This document shows, piece by piece, positions 35,004 to 49,646 of a stretch of 64,000 nucleotides of DNA (position 1 is the stretch's first letter; each line of letters opens with the position of its first letter). Made by a program: the position numbers and the translations under genes. Location: the NCBI GenBank assembly GCA_030432755.1, contig JAUILZ010000007.1, forward strand, positions 1 to 64,000, in the 5' to 3' direction. A model generated the notes under the pieces. The model saw nothing but the letters and a program-made list of their open reading frames with translations. It did no database searches and was not told where the DNA came from. The stretch is from Gammaproteobacteria bacterium. GTDB lineage: Bacteria > Pseudomonadota > Gammaproteobacteria > Arenicellales > Poriferihabitantaceae.

Positions 35004-37448
35004 TCAGAACAACGACTCGGAGACGGTTTCCCCGCTCGCCGAGTCGTTGCCGGGCCTGCCCGCGTCCACCAGTGGATTGACCGCGTTGGTGGGCTCGGTG
35101 CCTGACAGGAACACTTCCTGGTAGCCGTCGGGATCGTCGTTGCGCGTCAGCGCGCCGCTTTCCTTGTTGACGAAGCGGGCGACGATCTGGTCCGGCACCT
35201 GCTCGGGCCGTTCCGGGAAGTCCGGCAGCACCGCGCCCATGTAGTCCACCCAGATGGGCAGCGCCGCGCTGGCGCCGGACTCCCGCCTGCCAAGGTGTTC
35301 GGGTTCGTCGAATCCCACGAACACAGTGGTGGTGACGTCCGGGGAGAAGCCGGAGAACCAGGCGTCGCGGTAGTTGTTGGTGGTGCCGGTCTTGCCGGCG
35401 AGATCGCCACGCCCGAGTGACAGTGCCCGCCGCCCCGTACCCGAGAGAATCACCTGCTTCATCAGGCTGCGCGTCAGGTAGGCGTTCTGCGGGCTGATCG
35501 CCTGTACCGGTTCGCCCGGCCCGATCTGGAACTCATCGCCCGGCACTGCCGTCGTCGCGTCCGGCAGCGCCTGCTCGTTATCTGTGGCCGGCGCCGCGGG
35601 GCAGTCGGGGCAGGCCTCGCCCAGGGTCGAGAGGTCCAGCACCCGGCCGTCGGGGTCTTCCACCCGCTCGATGAAATAGGGTTTGCTCAGGCGTCCCTGG
35701 TTGGCGAAAACGGAGTAGCCGCGCGCGACCTCCAGCGGCGTCACCGCGGTAGAGCCGAGGGAGAGCGAGAGGCTGCGCGGCAGGCGCTCGGGATCGAAGC
35801 CGAACTGCGCCAGGTGGTCGATCGTTTCATCGATACCCACCGCGCGCAGCAGGCGCACCGACACCAGGTTGAGCGACAGGCTGAGCGCCTCCCGGAGGCG
35901 CGTGGGGCCGAAGAATTTCCTGCTGTAGTTTTCCGGGCGCCAGACGCCCTCGAGGTCGTCCTCCACCACGATGGGCGCGCCGCTGACGAGGCTCGCCGGG
36001 GTGAAGCCGTTGTCGAGGGCCGCGGAATAGATGAAAGGCTTGATGTTGGAGCCGGGCTGTCGCTCCGCCTGGGTGGCGCGGTTGAACTTGCTCAGGTAGT
36101 AGTCGAAGCCGCCGGTCAGCGCGAGGATGGCGCCGGTTCGGGAGTCGAGCGACACAATGGCGCCGGAGATCTCCGGCATCTGGCCGAGGCGCCAGCCATC
36201 GTCACCCGCGTTGTAGACATAGACGACATCTCCGCGGCTCACCACGTCGTTTGCCGAGGCCGGTTCCGGTCCCTGGCTGTTGGCGCTCTGGTAGGCGCGT
36301 GCCCATTGCATGCCGGCCAACGGCACGCGGATATCCATGCCGTCCCGGGTGCGCGCGTCGAAGCCGTCCGCGGCGACAGCGCGCACCAGCGCCGGCACCA
36401 GTTCGCGGCTGGGTGAAACCTCGTACACCGCGGTGTCGATTTCCTCCTCGGTGAGGCGGTCGAGATCGAGTTGCTTCACCGGCCCACGGTAGCCGTGACG
36501 CCGGTCGTAGTCCAGCAGGCCCTGGCGTAGCGCGCGGTTGGCCTCGGCCTGGTATTCGCTGTTGATGGTCAGGATGACGTTGAGCCCCCGGTCATAGGCG
36601 GCATCGCCAAGATGGTCGACCACGAACTGTCGCGCCATCTCCGCGACATAGGGAGCCTGGACCTCGACCTCCGCGACGTGGCGCTGGGCGGTGACGGGGG
36701 CCTTTCGCGCCGTATCGAGGGTCAGCCGGTCGATCTTGCCGAGGTCGAACAGCCGCTGGAGAACGTGGTCGCGTCGCACCTCGGCACGCGCCGGGTTTGA
36801 GATCGGGTTGTCGCGCGACGGTGCCTTGGGCAGGCCCGCGAGCATCGCGATTTCCGGAACGCTCAGGTTTTCCAGTTCGGCGCCGTAATAGACCTGGGCG
36901 GCGGCGGCGAAACCGTAGGAGCGGTGGCCGAGAAAGATCTTGTTGAGGTAGAGCTCGAGGATCTCGTCCTTGGTCAGCGCACGCTCCATATTGAACGCGA
37001 GCAGGATCTCCCGCAATTTCCGCTCGTAGGTCTTTTCCGGGTTGAGGAAGAAGTTGCGCACCACCTGCATGGTGACGGTGCTCGCCCCCTGACCGCGTGA
37101 CTGGCTGCGGATGTTGCTCAGCAGGGCGCGCATGATGCCCGGGAAATCCACCCCGGTGTGGTGGTAGAAGCGGTCGTCCTCGGTGACCAGGATGGCGTCG
37201 ATGAGGAGCGGCGGGGCCTGGTCCAGGGTCACGGGAATGCGCCGCTCGTTGCCGTACTCGGCCGCCAGCTTGCCGTCGGCGCTGTAGATCCGGAGCGGTA
37301 TGTTGAGCGGCACTTCACGGATCTGCTCCACCGTGGGGAGCCCGGGGAGGATGGAGATACAGTACAGGGCCAGTCCGAAAGCCATGGCGCTGCCTACCGC
37401 GAAGCCGAAGCCAAGCAGCCTGGCGAGCATTCTGAAGAGCAGTTTCAT
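35004..37448 (-). CDS. mrcA: Penicillin-binding protein 1A (class A)
   Basis: An 814-residue bifunctional peptidoglycan synthase with a membrane anchor (about 10-33), glycosyltransferase domain (catalytic E90 in TEDDRFYHHTGVD; QGASTVTMQVVRNFFL), an OB-like insert (about 310-420) and transpeptidase domain with SXXK S467-K470 (GSNIKPF), SLN (525-527) and KTG (686-688). It polymerises and cross-links glycan strands in the periplasm. ATG 37448 (MKLLFRM) gives the usual short cytoplasmic tail; an upstream ATG at 37580 would add 44 unlike residues. Divergent from pilM, the conserved arrangement. Confidence 0.95.
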   Translation of the reverse strand: MKLLFRMLARLLGFGFAVGSAMAFGLALYCISILPGLPTVEQIREVPLNIPLRIYSADGKLAAEYGNERRIPVTLDQAPPLLIDAILVTEDDRFYHHTGVDFPGIMRALLSNIRSQSRGQGASTVTMQVVRNFFLNPEKTYERKLREILLAFNMERALTKDEILELYLNKIFLGHRSYGFAAAAQVYYGAELENLSVPEIAMLAGLPKAPSRDNPISNPARAEVRRDHVLQRLFDLGKIDRLTLDTARKAPVTAQRHVAEVEVQAPYVAEMARQFVVDHLGDAAYDRGLNVILTINSEYQAEANRALRQGLLDYDRRHGYRGPVKQLDLDRLTEEEIDTAVYEVSPSRELVPALVRAVAADGFDARTRDGMDIRVPLAGMQWARAYQSANSQGPEPASANDVVSRGDVVYVYNAGDDGWRLGQMPEISGAIVSLDSRTGAILALTGGFDYYLSKFNRATQAERQPGSNIKPFIYSAALDNGFTPASLVSGAPIVVEDDLEGVWRPENYSRKFFGPTRLREALSLSLNLVSVRLLRAVGIDETIDHLAQFGFDPERLPRSLSLSLGSTAVTPLEVARGYSVFANQGRLSKPYFIERVEDPDGRVLDLSTLGEACPDCPAAPATDNEQALPDATTAVPGDEFQIGPGEPVQAISPQNAYLTRSLMKQVILSGTGRRALSLGRGDLAGKTGTTNNYRDAWFSGFSPDVTTTVFVGFDEPEHLGRRESGASAALPIWVDYMGAVLPDFPERPEQVPDQIVARFVNKESGALTRNDDPDGYQEVFLSGTEPTNAVNPLVDAGRPGNDSASGETVSESLF

Positions 37449-37509
37449 CGGCCGGGCGGGCGCACTCCTGAACGGATCCGGGATTGACGGAAAGACGCGG
37501 GGACGCGGT

Positions 37510-37515
37510 ATTATA
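37510..37515 (-). promoter_or_regulatory. Possible -10 of mrcA
   Basis: TATAAT reads on the minus strand at 37515-37510, 62 bases before the mrcA ATG. No good -35 is found at 16-18 bases upstream, so it is only a candidate. Confidence 0.3.
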
Positions 37516-37679
37516 TCGCCAACATCCGGCGGGTGCCGGTTCGGACCCCGGGGAAAATGCCGGAGTATATTCTCGGTCAAATAGGTGTTATAACCATTTG
37601 ATCTGTGGCATGATCTGCAGTCAAAACGGCAGCCATGCCGAAAATCGCTGTTTCAACAAATACATGAAAGGGGTGCTCG

Positions 37680-38741
37680 TTGCTGTTTTCCGGTAAGAAT
37701 CGCAGCAAGCTGGTAGGGATCGATATCGGTACGACCAGCCTCAAGCTGGTGGAGTTGTCCCGCGCCGGGCGCTCCGTTCGGGTGGACCATTACGGGGTTG
37801 AAGAGCTGGCTCCTGGCCTGATCATCGAGCATCAGATCAAGGATATCGACCAGGTGAGCCAGTCGCTCAAGCGCCTCGTCGCCAAGTCCGGCACCAAGCT
37901 CAAACGCGCCGCCGTCTGTGTCGCGTCCACCAATGTCATCACCAAGGCGATCACGGTCCAGTCGGAGATCGACGAGGGCGAACTCGAAGCCCTGGTGGAG
38001 GTAGAGGCCGACCGCGTGGTGCCCTATGCCCTCGATGACGTCAACATCGACTTCGTCAATACCGGCAAGTCGGCGCAGTCGACGGACGAGGACCAGCTGC
38101 AACTGGTGGTCTGCCGAAAGAACGTGGTGGAATCCCTTGTCAGCGTGCTCGAGGAAGCCGAGCTCGAGGCCGCCGTGGTGGACGTCGATCACTTCGCCCT
38201 CGCCCGGGTCAATGACTTCGTCAGCCAGGGCCACGTGGGCGGCGGTCAGGCGCGCACCACCGCGCTCATGGACTTCGGCTTCAACACCAGCCGCCTGCTG
38301 GTGTTTCACAACAACCGCATCATCTATTCGCGCGAGAATCCGTTCGGCGGGCGCCAGCTCATCGACAGCATCTCGCAGAAGTACGGTCTTCCGCCGCAGG
38401 ACGCGGCCCATGCGTTGCGCGCCAATGAACTGGCGAAATCCTTCAAGAACGAGGTGCTGAAGCCGTTCGTGAAGACACTGATGCAGGAAATCCTCAGAAC
38501 CCTGCAATTCTTCTATTCTTCCAGTACCCACAATCGCGTCGATCAGCTGCTCATCACCGGTGGATGCGCGCAAATCGGCAATATCGACAACTTTATTCAG
38601 AAGCGCATTGAAATACCCACCGCGGTACTCAATCCGTTTGCCGCGACCCGACTCGGTTCGCGCGTCGATCGGGACAGGTTCCGCAGGGACATCCCTTCCC
38701 TGGGGGTGGCCGCGGGTCTCGCGCTGAGGGGGCTCGAATGA
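37680..38741 (+). CDS. pilM: Type IV pilus assembly protein PilM
   Basis: A 353-residue actin/FtsA-fold cytoplasmic ATPase-like protein. LVGIDIGTTSLKLVEL (11-26) is the phosphate-binding loop and LLITGGCAQIGNI near the end another nucleotide-site segment. It binds the PilN N-terminus INLLPWR. The start is TTG 37680, after GAAAGGGGTG. First gene of pilMNOPQ; the operon converges with none and is followed by aroKB. Confidence 0.96.
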   Translation: MLFSGKNRSKLVGIDIGTTSLKLVELSRAGRSVRVDHYGVEELAPGLIIEHQIKDIDQVSQSLKRLVAKSGTKLKRAAVCVASTNVITKAITVQSEIDEGELEALVEVEADRVVPYALDDVNIDFVNTGKSAQSTDEDQLQLVVCRKNVVESLVSVLEEAELEAAVVDVDHFALARVNDFVSQGHVGGGQARTTALMDFGFNTSRLLVFHNNRIIYSRENPFGGRQLIDSISQKYGLPPQDAAHALRANELAKSFKNEVLKPFVKTLMQEILRTLQFFYSSSTHNRVDQLLITGGCAQIGNIDNFIQKRIEIPTAVLNPFAATRLGSRVDRDRFRRDIPSLGVAAGLALRGLE

Positions 38742-39307
38742 TGAACATCAACCTGTTGCCATGGCGCGAGGAACGCCGGCGCCAGCGGGACCGCAAGATG
38801 GTCGCCAACGGCGTGCTCATCTGGATCGTGTGCGGATGCGCGGTTTTCGGCGCCTACACGTTCTACCAGAACAAGCAGGACAACCAGAACAAGCGTAACG
38901 AGTACCTGCAGGGCGAGATTCGCCTGCTGGACAAGAAGATCGAGGAGATCAAGACGCTGCGCGCGCAGAAGGAAAACCTGCTCGTGAGGATGCAGGTGAT
39001 CCAGGACCTGCAGCAGGAACGACGCAAGGTGGTGCATATCTTCGACGACATCGTCCGCCACCTGCCGGAGGGGGTCTACTACACCAACCTCACGAAGCAG
39101 CGCAACGACATCAACCTGTCCGGCACCGCGCAGTCCAATGCCCGGGTTTCGGACCTGATGAACAAGCTCGATTCATCCGACTGGTTCACCAATCCCAACC
39201 TGTCGGTCATCGACATCCGCCCGCGGGAGGGAGTCCGCCTGAGCCAGTTCAAGCTCAAGGTGGCCGAACAGAAGAATGACAATTCCGACCCCACGGAGGT
39301 GAACTGA
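38738..39307 (+). CDS. pilN: Type IV pilus assembly protein PilN
   Basis: A 189-residue bitopic inner-membrane protein. The PilM-binding motif INLLPWREERR (4-14), a membrane helix (about 24-43), a coiled coil (about 48-95) and a periplasmic ferredoxin-like domain. It couples the cytoplasmic PilM ring to PilO/PilP. Starts in an ATGA overlap with pilM; a second ATG follows at once (38741). Confidence 0.95.
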   Translation: MMNINLLPWREERRRQRDRKMVANGVLIWIVCGCAVFGAYTFYQNKQDNQNKRNEYLQGEIRLLDKKIEEIKTLRAQKENLLVRMQVIQDLQQERRKVVHIFDDIVRHLPEGVYYTNLTKQRNDINLSGTAQSNARVSDLMNKLDSSDWFTNPNLSVIDIRPREGVRLSQFKLKVAEQKNDNSDPTEVN

Positions 39308-39939
39308 TGGATCTCTCGGAACTCCAGGATATTGATATCGCGGATCTCAGCACCTGGCCGCTGTGGTTTCGCTGGTTTGCCATCTTCCTCATCTCCGCCG
39401 GCCTGCTTTACGGTGGCTACCACTATTTCATCCAGCCGGAACAGGACGAGCTCGCGCGCCTCGAACGCGCGGAGAAGCAGTTGCAGGAACAGTTCCTGAT
39501 CAAGAAGGAACTGGTCGTCAACCTGCCGGCCTATCGCGAACAGATGGTGGAAATCCAGGATCGCTTCGGCGTGGTGCTGAAACAGCTGCCGGACAAGACC
39601 GAGGTGCCGGCGCTGCTCATCGACATCTCCCAGGCCGGGCTGTCCCGCGGGCTGGTATTCAACCAGTTCAAGCCCGCCAATCCGCGCACTGAAGACTTCT
39701 ACGTCACGCTGCCGATTTCCATCAACGTCGCCGGCACCTATCACCAGCTTGCCGAGTTCGTCAGCGACCTTGCCGCGCTCCCGCGGATCGTCACCGTGGG
39801 TGACATGGTGATCTCCAGCTCGGGCGGGGAAGGCAGCCATATCCTGAACATGAAGGCGGAACTCTTTACCTACCAGTATCTGGAGGAAGAGTTGCAGAAT
39901 CGCCAGCAGGAAAGCGGCACCACCAGGGTACAGGGATGA
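39307..39939 (+). CDS. pilO: Type IV pilus assembly protein PilO
   Basis: A 210-residue bitopic protein: a short N-tail, helix WPLWFRWFAIFLISAGLLYG (18-37), coiled coil (about 45-100) and periplasmic domain. It heterodimerises with PilN and holds PilP. Shares one base with the pilN stop and overlaps pilP by ATGA, so translation is coupled. Confidence 0.95.
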   Translation: MDLSELQDIDIADLSTWPLWFRWFAIFLISAGLLYGGYHYFIQPEQDELARLERAEKQLQEQFLIKKELVVNLPAYREQMVEIQDRFGVVLKQLPDKTEVPALLIDISQAGLSRGLVFNQFKPANPRTEDFYVTLPISINVAGTYHQLAEFVSDLAALPRIVTVGDMVISSSGGEGSHILNMKAELFTYQYLEEELQNRQQESGTTRVQG

Positions 39940-40460
39940 CAAGGAAACTCCTGATTCTCGCCGCGGCAATCCTGCTCGGCGGCTGTAACCAGGGCGCCGA
40001 CCTGTCCGATCTGCGCGCGTTCACCGAGAACGCATTCAAGGATCACGTGCCCGAAGTCGATCCGCTGCCGGCGCTGAAGCCGCAGGCGGTATTCATCTAC
40101 ACGGCCTCCAACCTGCCGGACCCGTTCGATACCGAGAACCTGAAAGAAAAGCTCGAGGAGACGCCGATCGATTACACCGGGGTCGACGGACCGGATCCGA
40201 ACCGGCGCAAGGAGCCCCTGGAGGCGTTTCCGATCGATGCATTGCGACTCGTCGGCGTGCTGGCGCAGAACGAAGAGAACTGGGCGGTCATCCGCGCGCC
40301 GGATGGCACGGTGCACCGGGTGAAGCGCGGTAACCATGCCGGGGTGAATTTCGGCGAGATCGTCGCGGTCAACGACAACACGGTGGATGTGAGTGAACTC
40401 GTCCGCAATCCGGTGGGTCAATGGGAGCGAAAACCGGCCTCTCTGCTTTTGGTAGAATAA
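39936..40460 (+). CDS. pilP: Type IV pilus lipoprotein PilP
   Basis: A 174-residue periplasmic lipoprotein; lipobox LGGC places the acylated cysteine at C17. A flexible linker precedes the beta-rich HR domain (about 90-170), including LEAFPIDALRLVGVL and the GNHAGVNFGEIVAV segment that contacts the PilQ N0 domain. It links the PilMNO platform with the outer-membrane secretin. Confidence 0.95.
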   Translation: MTRKLLILAAAILLGGCNQGADLSDLRAFTENAFKDHVPEVDPLPALKPQAVFIYTASNLPDPFDTENLKEKLEETPIDYTGVDGPDPNRRKEPLEAFPIDALRLVGVLAQNEENWAVIRAPDGTVHRVKRGNHAGVNFGEIVAVNDNTVDVSELVRNPVGQWERKPASLLLVE

Positions 40461-40602
40461 TCATTTGTTTGTGTATAGAATCTCAGAAACAACATAGATT
40501 GCTGCCAGTTTGGTGATGGCAACCTGATGTCCCATCTGCCGGTTGATGGGCGGGCATGCCGGCAGTCGTTGTAAAAACCGAACCTGGGGGAATAGCAAGA
40601 AC

Positions 40603-43131
40603 ATGCGAGTTGCAGGTATGAAATCACTGGTAGCCATGTCCGGGGCGGTATTTGCCCTTGTGGGGGGAATCGCCGCGTATGCCGCGGAACTCGAATCGGT
40701 CAGTGTGTCTGGCGACCACGACCGGCAGTCGGTTGACCTCTCCTTCGACGACTTTCCGCGTTACGAGATCACCGAGATGGCGGATGGCAATGGCCTCGTG
40801 CTGCGCTTTCTGGACACCCGGATCTCCACCGACTATGTCGCGCCGACACCAGGCGCGGGCCTTGTCAGTGACATCGCCGCGTCCGCCGACAGTGGCGATG
40901 TCGATGTCGAGATCAATCTCGATACGCCGTCCAAGTACACCCTCAGCCGGACGGATACCGGCTACCGCCTGGGCCTGGTTCCCGTGGAGGAAGCCGCCCC
41001 CAGCGTGAACAATTCCGGTGCCGCGGCTCTTACCGGCGTCACCTTTTCAAGGGTCAGTGGAGATCGCGTGCAGATCGACGTCGCGATCGATGGCAGCGCG
41101 CCAGAGCCCGCCGTGTTCCGTACCGTGGATCCGCCGCGCATCGCCCTCGACTTCTATGGCATGAGCAATGCCTCGGGCACCCAGATGCACCGGGTGGATA
41201 TCTCGTCGGTCGACTCACTGATACTGGCGGAAGACGACGAGCGCATGCGCATGATCCTCAACCTGTCCAATCCGGCTGACTTCAGCATGGACGAGACGGC
41301 GGACGGATTCGTGGTGACGGTGTTCCCCGGAACTTCCGCTCCCCAGGCCGCCCTGGCCTCGCAACCGGTGACGCGTTCCGCATCGTTCGCGCTGAACGAG
41401 GGGGCGGGTGAATCTCACCAGATCAGCAACGTGGATTTTCGCCGCACGCCCAACGGCTCCGGCCGGGTCATCGTCAAGATGTCGGGCGCCGGCGCGGCAG
41501 TGGACCTGCAGGAAATCGCCGGCGAGATCGTTGCCGTGTTCCCCAATACCGCGATCCCGCCGGAGCTCGAGCAGCGTATCGACGTCACCGATTTCGCCAC
41601 GCCGGTAACGACCGTGGATACGTTCGCGGATGGCCGCAACACCAAGCTGGTGATTACCCCGTTCGGCCAGTACAAGCAGTCCTCGGTACAGTCCGGGGAT
41701 ACGCTCGTCATCGAGGTCTCGCCGCTCACCCGCGCCGAGATCGAGGCCGAGCGCGCGGATGAGTTCGGCTACACCGGTGAACGGCTCTCGCTCAACTTCC
41801 AGCGCATCAGCGTTCGCGCCGCGCTCCAGGTCATCGCGGATTTCACCGGTCTCAACTTCGTCACCAGCGACGCGATCTCGGGCGATCTCTCATTGCGTCT
41901 GAAAGACGTGCCCTGGGACCAGGCGCTCGACGTCATTCTCCAGACCAAGGGCCTCGCCATGCGGCAGAAGGGCAACGTGGTCTGGGTAGCGCCCGCCCAG
42001 GAGATCGCCGACAAGGAACGCCAGGCGCTGGAGTCCCGCCAGGAAGTGGATGAACTCGCGCCCCTGGTGAGCGAGCTGATTCCGATCAGCTATGCCAAGG
42101 CATCCGACGTGGCGCTGATGTTGAAATCCATCCGCGCGGTGAACCCCGGGGTCAGCCAGACGGGCTTCGGCACCGTCAGCCTGAGCGAGGTCACCACGGA
42201 GGAGAACCGTCTCCTGTCCGATCGCGGCAGCGTGACGGTGGACGAGCGCACCAACTCGCTGCTGATCCAGGACACGGCGGTGAAACTGCGCGAGATCCGT
42301 GAACTCATCGCCAAGCTCGACGTGCCGGTGCGCCAGGTGCAGATCGAGACCCGCATCGTCGAGGCGAACGACGATTTCAGCAAGACCTTCGGCGCGCGCC
42401 TCGGCTTCACCTCCATCGTCCAGGATGCCGAGACCATCGGCGGTATCCATCTCGGCGACACATTCACCGGCGCCACCGTGGACAGCAACTCCGCCACCCG
42501 ACTGGCCGGCACCCTGGACCAGTCCGCGGACAACGCGCTGTCGGTGAACCTGCCGGCGGAATCCATCGGTGAAGACATTGCCGCTTCCTATGCATTCAGC
42601 CTCGCCCGGCTTGGTTCGGGCATGCTGAAGCTGCTCGACCTGGAGATCTCCGCGCTCGAAGCGGAGGGCAACGGCCGCGTGGTGGCAAATCCGAAGATTC
42701 TCACCACCGACAAGAACACCGCCAGCATCGAGCAGGGCCAGGAGCGCCAGGTGACCTTCGGCTCCGCCTTCGGCACCGTGGCAACCGAGGGCCAGGAAGC
42801 GCTGCTCAGCCTCCAGGTGCGCCCACAGATCACCCCGGACGACAACATCATCCTCGACGTGGTGATCACCAATGATTCCTTTGCCGGCGTTGACGACACC
42901 GTCAATACCAAGCGAATCACCACCCAGACGTTGCTCGAGAACGGCGAGACCGTGGTGATCGGCGGTATCTACACCCAGGACGAGTTCTTCCAGGTGTCCA
43001 AGGTGCCGTTCCTCGGCGATATCCCCTGGATCGGCAACCTGTTCAAGAAGCGCACCAGCATCAACAACCGCACCGAACTGCTGGTCTTCCTGACGCCGCG
43101 TATTATCGACCCCTCGCTGACGTTACAATAA
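40603..43131 (+). CDS. pilQ: Type IV pilus secretin PilQ
   Basis: An 842-residue outer-membrane secretin. Signal peptide (about 1-30), two AMIN domains that bind peptidoglycan (about 33-130 and 145-240), N0 (near LSLNFQRISVRAALQVIADFTG), N1 (LIPISYAKASDVALMLKSI), and the secretin pore (VPVRQVQIETRIVEANDDF through KVPFLGDIPWIGNLFKKR). ATG 40603 follows GGGGG-AATAGCAAGA; an upstream ATG at 40543 is not needed. Forms the exit pore for the pilus. Confidence 0.95.
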   Translation: MRVAGMKSLVAMSGAVFALVGGIAAYAAELESVSVSGDHDRQSVDLSFDDFPRYEITEMADGNGLVLRFLDTRISTDYVAPTPGAGLVSDIAASADSGDVDVEINLDTPSKYTLSRTDTGYRLGLVPVEEAAPSVNNSGAAALTGVTFSRVSGDRVQIDVAIDGSAPEPAVFRTVDPPRIALDFYGMSNASGTQMHRVDISSVDSLILAEDDERMRMILNLSNPADFSMDETADGFVVTVFPGTSAPQAALASQPVTRSASFALNEGAGESHQISNVDFRRTPNGSGRVIVKMSGAGAAVDLQEIAGEIVAVFPNTAIPPELEQRIDVTDFATPVTTVDTFADGRNTKLVITPFGQYKQSSVQSGDTLVIEVSPLTRAEIEAERADEFGYTGERLSLNFQRISVRAALQVIADFTGLNFVTSDAISGDLSLRLKDVPWDQALDVILQTKGLAMRQKGNVVWVAPAQEIADKERQALESRQEVDELAPLVSELIPISYAKASDVALMLKSIRAVNPGVSQTGFGTVSLSEVTTEENRLLSDRGSVTVDERTNSLLIQDTAVKLREIRELIAKLDVPVRQVQIETRIVEANDDFSKTFGARLGFTSIVQDAETIGGIHLGDTFTGATVDSNSATRLAGTLDQSADNALSVNLPAESIGEDIAASYAFSLARLGSGMLKLLDLEISALEAEGNGRVVANPKILTTDKNTASIEQGQERQVTFGSAFGTVATEGQEALLSLQVRPQITPDDNIILDVVITNDSFAGVDDTVNTKRITTQTLLENGETVVIGGIYTQDEFFQVSKVPFLGDIPWIGNLFKKRTSINNRTELLVFLTPRIIDPSLTLQ

Positions 43132-43150
43132 CGGGAGTTACCGGCACAGG

Positions 43151-43173
43151 CGCGGCCGCCACGGGCGGCCGCG
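43151..43173 (+). other. Perfect hairpin between pilQ and aroK
   Basis: CGCGGCCGCC (43151-43160), loop ACG, GGCGGCCGCG (43164-43173): a ten-base perfect stem with a three-base loop and no following T run. It sits 19 bases after the pilQ stop and 13 before the aroK TTG, so it could act as attenuator, mRNA stabiliser or translational control. Confidence 0.7.
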
Positions 43174-43186
43174 GATCATTCTCTCG

Positions 43187-43723
43187 TTGAGCAATCTCGT
43201 ATTCCTTGTTGGCCTGATGGGGTCGGGCAAGACCACGGTGGGGCGCAAGCTCGCCAGGATGCTGAAGCGCGATTTCATCGATATCGACCAGGAGCTCATC
43301 CGCCGTACCGGGGTGAGCATTTCCCACATATTCGAGGTCGAGGGCGAGGAAGGTTTTCGCAACCGTGAATCCCGCCTGCTGGCGGAAATCTGTGAACGTG
43401 ACAACGCGGTGGTGTCCACCGGCGGCGGCATCGTGATCCGGCCCGCCAACCGGGAACTGATGCGCGGAGCCGGCACCGTGGTGTACCTCGACATTCCCCT
43501 GGAAACCCTCTGGTCGCGCCTGCGGGATTGCCAGAACCGGCCGTTGTTGCAGGTGGAGAATCCGCGCGCCCGCGTCGAGGAACTGCAGGCGGAGCGCGCC
43601 CCCATGTATCTCGATGTCGCGGATTTCAGTGTCGCGGTGGAAGGCGACTCCGCGCTGCGCACGGCGCGCCGCATCCAGCAGCGACTTTGCCGCGAGGACG
43701 CCACCGCGGCGACGGCCCGGTGA
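43187..43723 (+). CDS. aroK: Shikimate kinase
   Basis: A 178-residue P-loop kinase that phosphorylates shikimate at C3. Walker [10 protein letters not shown] (9-17), the shikimate-site DIDQEL and [17 protein letters not shown], and lid region RDCQNRPLL are all present. Start is TTG 43187; no ATG precedes the P-loop. aroB follows in GTGA overlap. Same order as in Pseudomonas and E. coli after the pil genes. Confidence 0.95.
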   Translation: MSNLVFLVGLMGSGKTTVGRKLARMLKRDFIDIDQELIRRTGVSISHIFEVEGEEGFRNRESRLLAEICERDNAVVSTGGGIVIRPANRELMRGAGTVVYLDIPLETLWSRLRDCQNRPLLQVENPRARVEELQAERAPMYLDVADFSVAVEGDSALRTARRIQQRLCREDATAATAR

Positions 43724-44805
43724 GCACCGTCTCGATCGATCTCGGTACCCAGGGCTACGACATCCACATCGGCCCCGGGCTGCTTCGCGACCCGGCGGAG
43801 TTCCGCCCCTGGATCGGCGGACGCCAGGTGTTCGTGGTCACCAACGAGGTGGTTGCGCCACTTTACCTCGGGCGACTGCTGGAATCCCTCGCAGGGCTGC
43901 AATGCGAATCGCTGGTCCTGCCCGACGGCGAACAAATCAAGAACATGGAATCCTTTGCCAGGGTGCTCGACGCGATGCTCGCGGTGCCCTGCGATCGCGG
44001 GGTCACCGTGATCGCCCTGGGCGGCGGCGTGATCGGCGATCTCGCGGGATTCGCCGCCGCGTCCTACCAGCGCGGGGTGCCATTCATCCAGGCACCCACC
44101 ACGCTGCTCTCCCAGGTGGACTCTTCCGTTGGCGGCAAGACTGGAATCAACCACGCGCGCGGCAAGAACATGATCGGTGCGTTCTACCAGCCGCGCCGGG
44201 TGGTGATCGATACCGCTACACTGTCGACGTTACCGCCGCGTGAGTTGTCGGCGGGAATGGCCGAGGTGATCAAGTACGGACTCATCAACGACGCCGGGTT
44301 CCTCGGCTGGCTGGAGGGCAACCTCGAGCAGGTGATGCGCCTTGATACGGAATGCGTGGACTACGCGATCTCGCGCTCCTGCGCCAACAAGGCCGGCATC
44401 GTCGAGCGTGATGAACGCGAATCGGGCGTGCGCGCTCTTTTGAATCTGGGCCATACCTTCGGCCATGCCATCGAGACCGCCACCGGCTATACCACCTGGC
44501 TCCATGGCGAGGCGGTGGCCATCGGCATGGTGATGGCGGCCCACCTGTCGCGTCTGCTGGGCCGGCTGGATGACGCCGCTTGCGAACGCGTCGCTTGGCT
44601 GCTGGAGCGGGCGGGACTGCCCACAAAGCCCTTTCATGGCGTTACCGCGACGCGCATGCGGGAACTGATGCAGGGCGACAAGAAGGTCCAGGGCGGCCGT
44701 TTGCGTCTCGTGCTGCTCGAATCCCTCGGTAGCGCGGATATCGTCGACGATGTCGATGAAGGACCACTTATGGAAACACTGCGTACGTTCTGCCTCGACG
44801 GTTAA
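43720..44805 (+). CDS. aroB: 3-dehydroquinate synthase
   Basis: A 361-residue NAD- and zinc-dependent enzyme converting DAHP to 3-dehydroquinate, the second shikimate step. NAD site [13 protein letters not shown], the active-site [18 protein letters not shown], and zinc-site E and H within [20 protein letters not shown] and [11 protein letters not shown] are intact. GTG 43720 overlaps the aroK stop. The end is followed by a long leader to gltB, with no DamX gene between. Confidence 0.95.
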   Translation: MSTVSIDLGTQGYDIHIGPGLLRDPAEFRPWIGGRQVFVVTNEVVAPLYLGRLLESLAGLQCESLVLPDGEQIKNMESFARVLDAMLAVPCDRGVTVIALGGGVIGDLAGFAAASYQRGVPFIQAPTTLLSQVDSSVGGKTGINHARGKNMIGAFYQPRRVVIDTATLSTLPPRELSAGMAEVIKYGLINDAGFLGWLEGNLEQVMRLDTECVDYAISRSCANKAGIVERDERESGVRALLNLGHTFGHAIETATGYTTWLHGEAVAIGMVMAAHLSRLLGRLDDAACERVAWLLERAGLPTKPFHGVTATRMRELMQGDKKVQGGRLRLVLLESLGSADIVDDVDEGPLMETLRTFCLDG

Positions 44806-45065
44806 AAAAATTTCCTCCGGTTAGCGGATTCAGCGACATAATCCGTTGGCGCAGGCCCTGTTGAGGCCGGTTCAGGTGGTACCAAGGAGTTATGGTATTC
44901 ACTATTAATCTGATTTATTCTTAAAGATTCGCCTATCGTGGTTCCGGACCCGCCGGAACCGGCTGGACGTCCCCGTGGCGCCGGTCTGGCCTGAAAAATT
45001 CCAGCGGAACGCGGGAATCGGCCAGATCGCTCCCGGCGCGCGGGTCATTTTCTGAGAGGTTATAC
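44806..45065. other. gltB leader, AT-rich with a hairpin
   Basis: These 260 bases hold no gene. An A-run follows the aroB stop and an AT-rich block (about 44893-44930) is a likely promoter region, though no clear hexamer pair is found. Then GGTTCCGG-ACCCG-CCGGAACC (44940-44960) forms a perfect eight-base hairpin, followed by more than 100 nt of GC-rich leader before gltB with its GAGAGG ribosome-binding site. No known riboswitch class is recognised. Confidence 0.5.

Positions 45066-49638
<4,573 letters not shown>

Positions 49639-49646
<8 letters not shown>

Noticed and set aside
37608..37625. GTGGCATGATCTGCAGTC before pilM as a sigma-54 promoter.
   Set aside because: The GG and GC are separated by eight bases, whereas a sigma-54 promoter needs ten.
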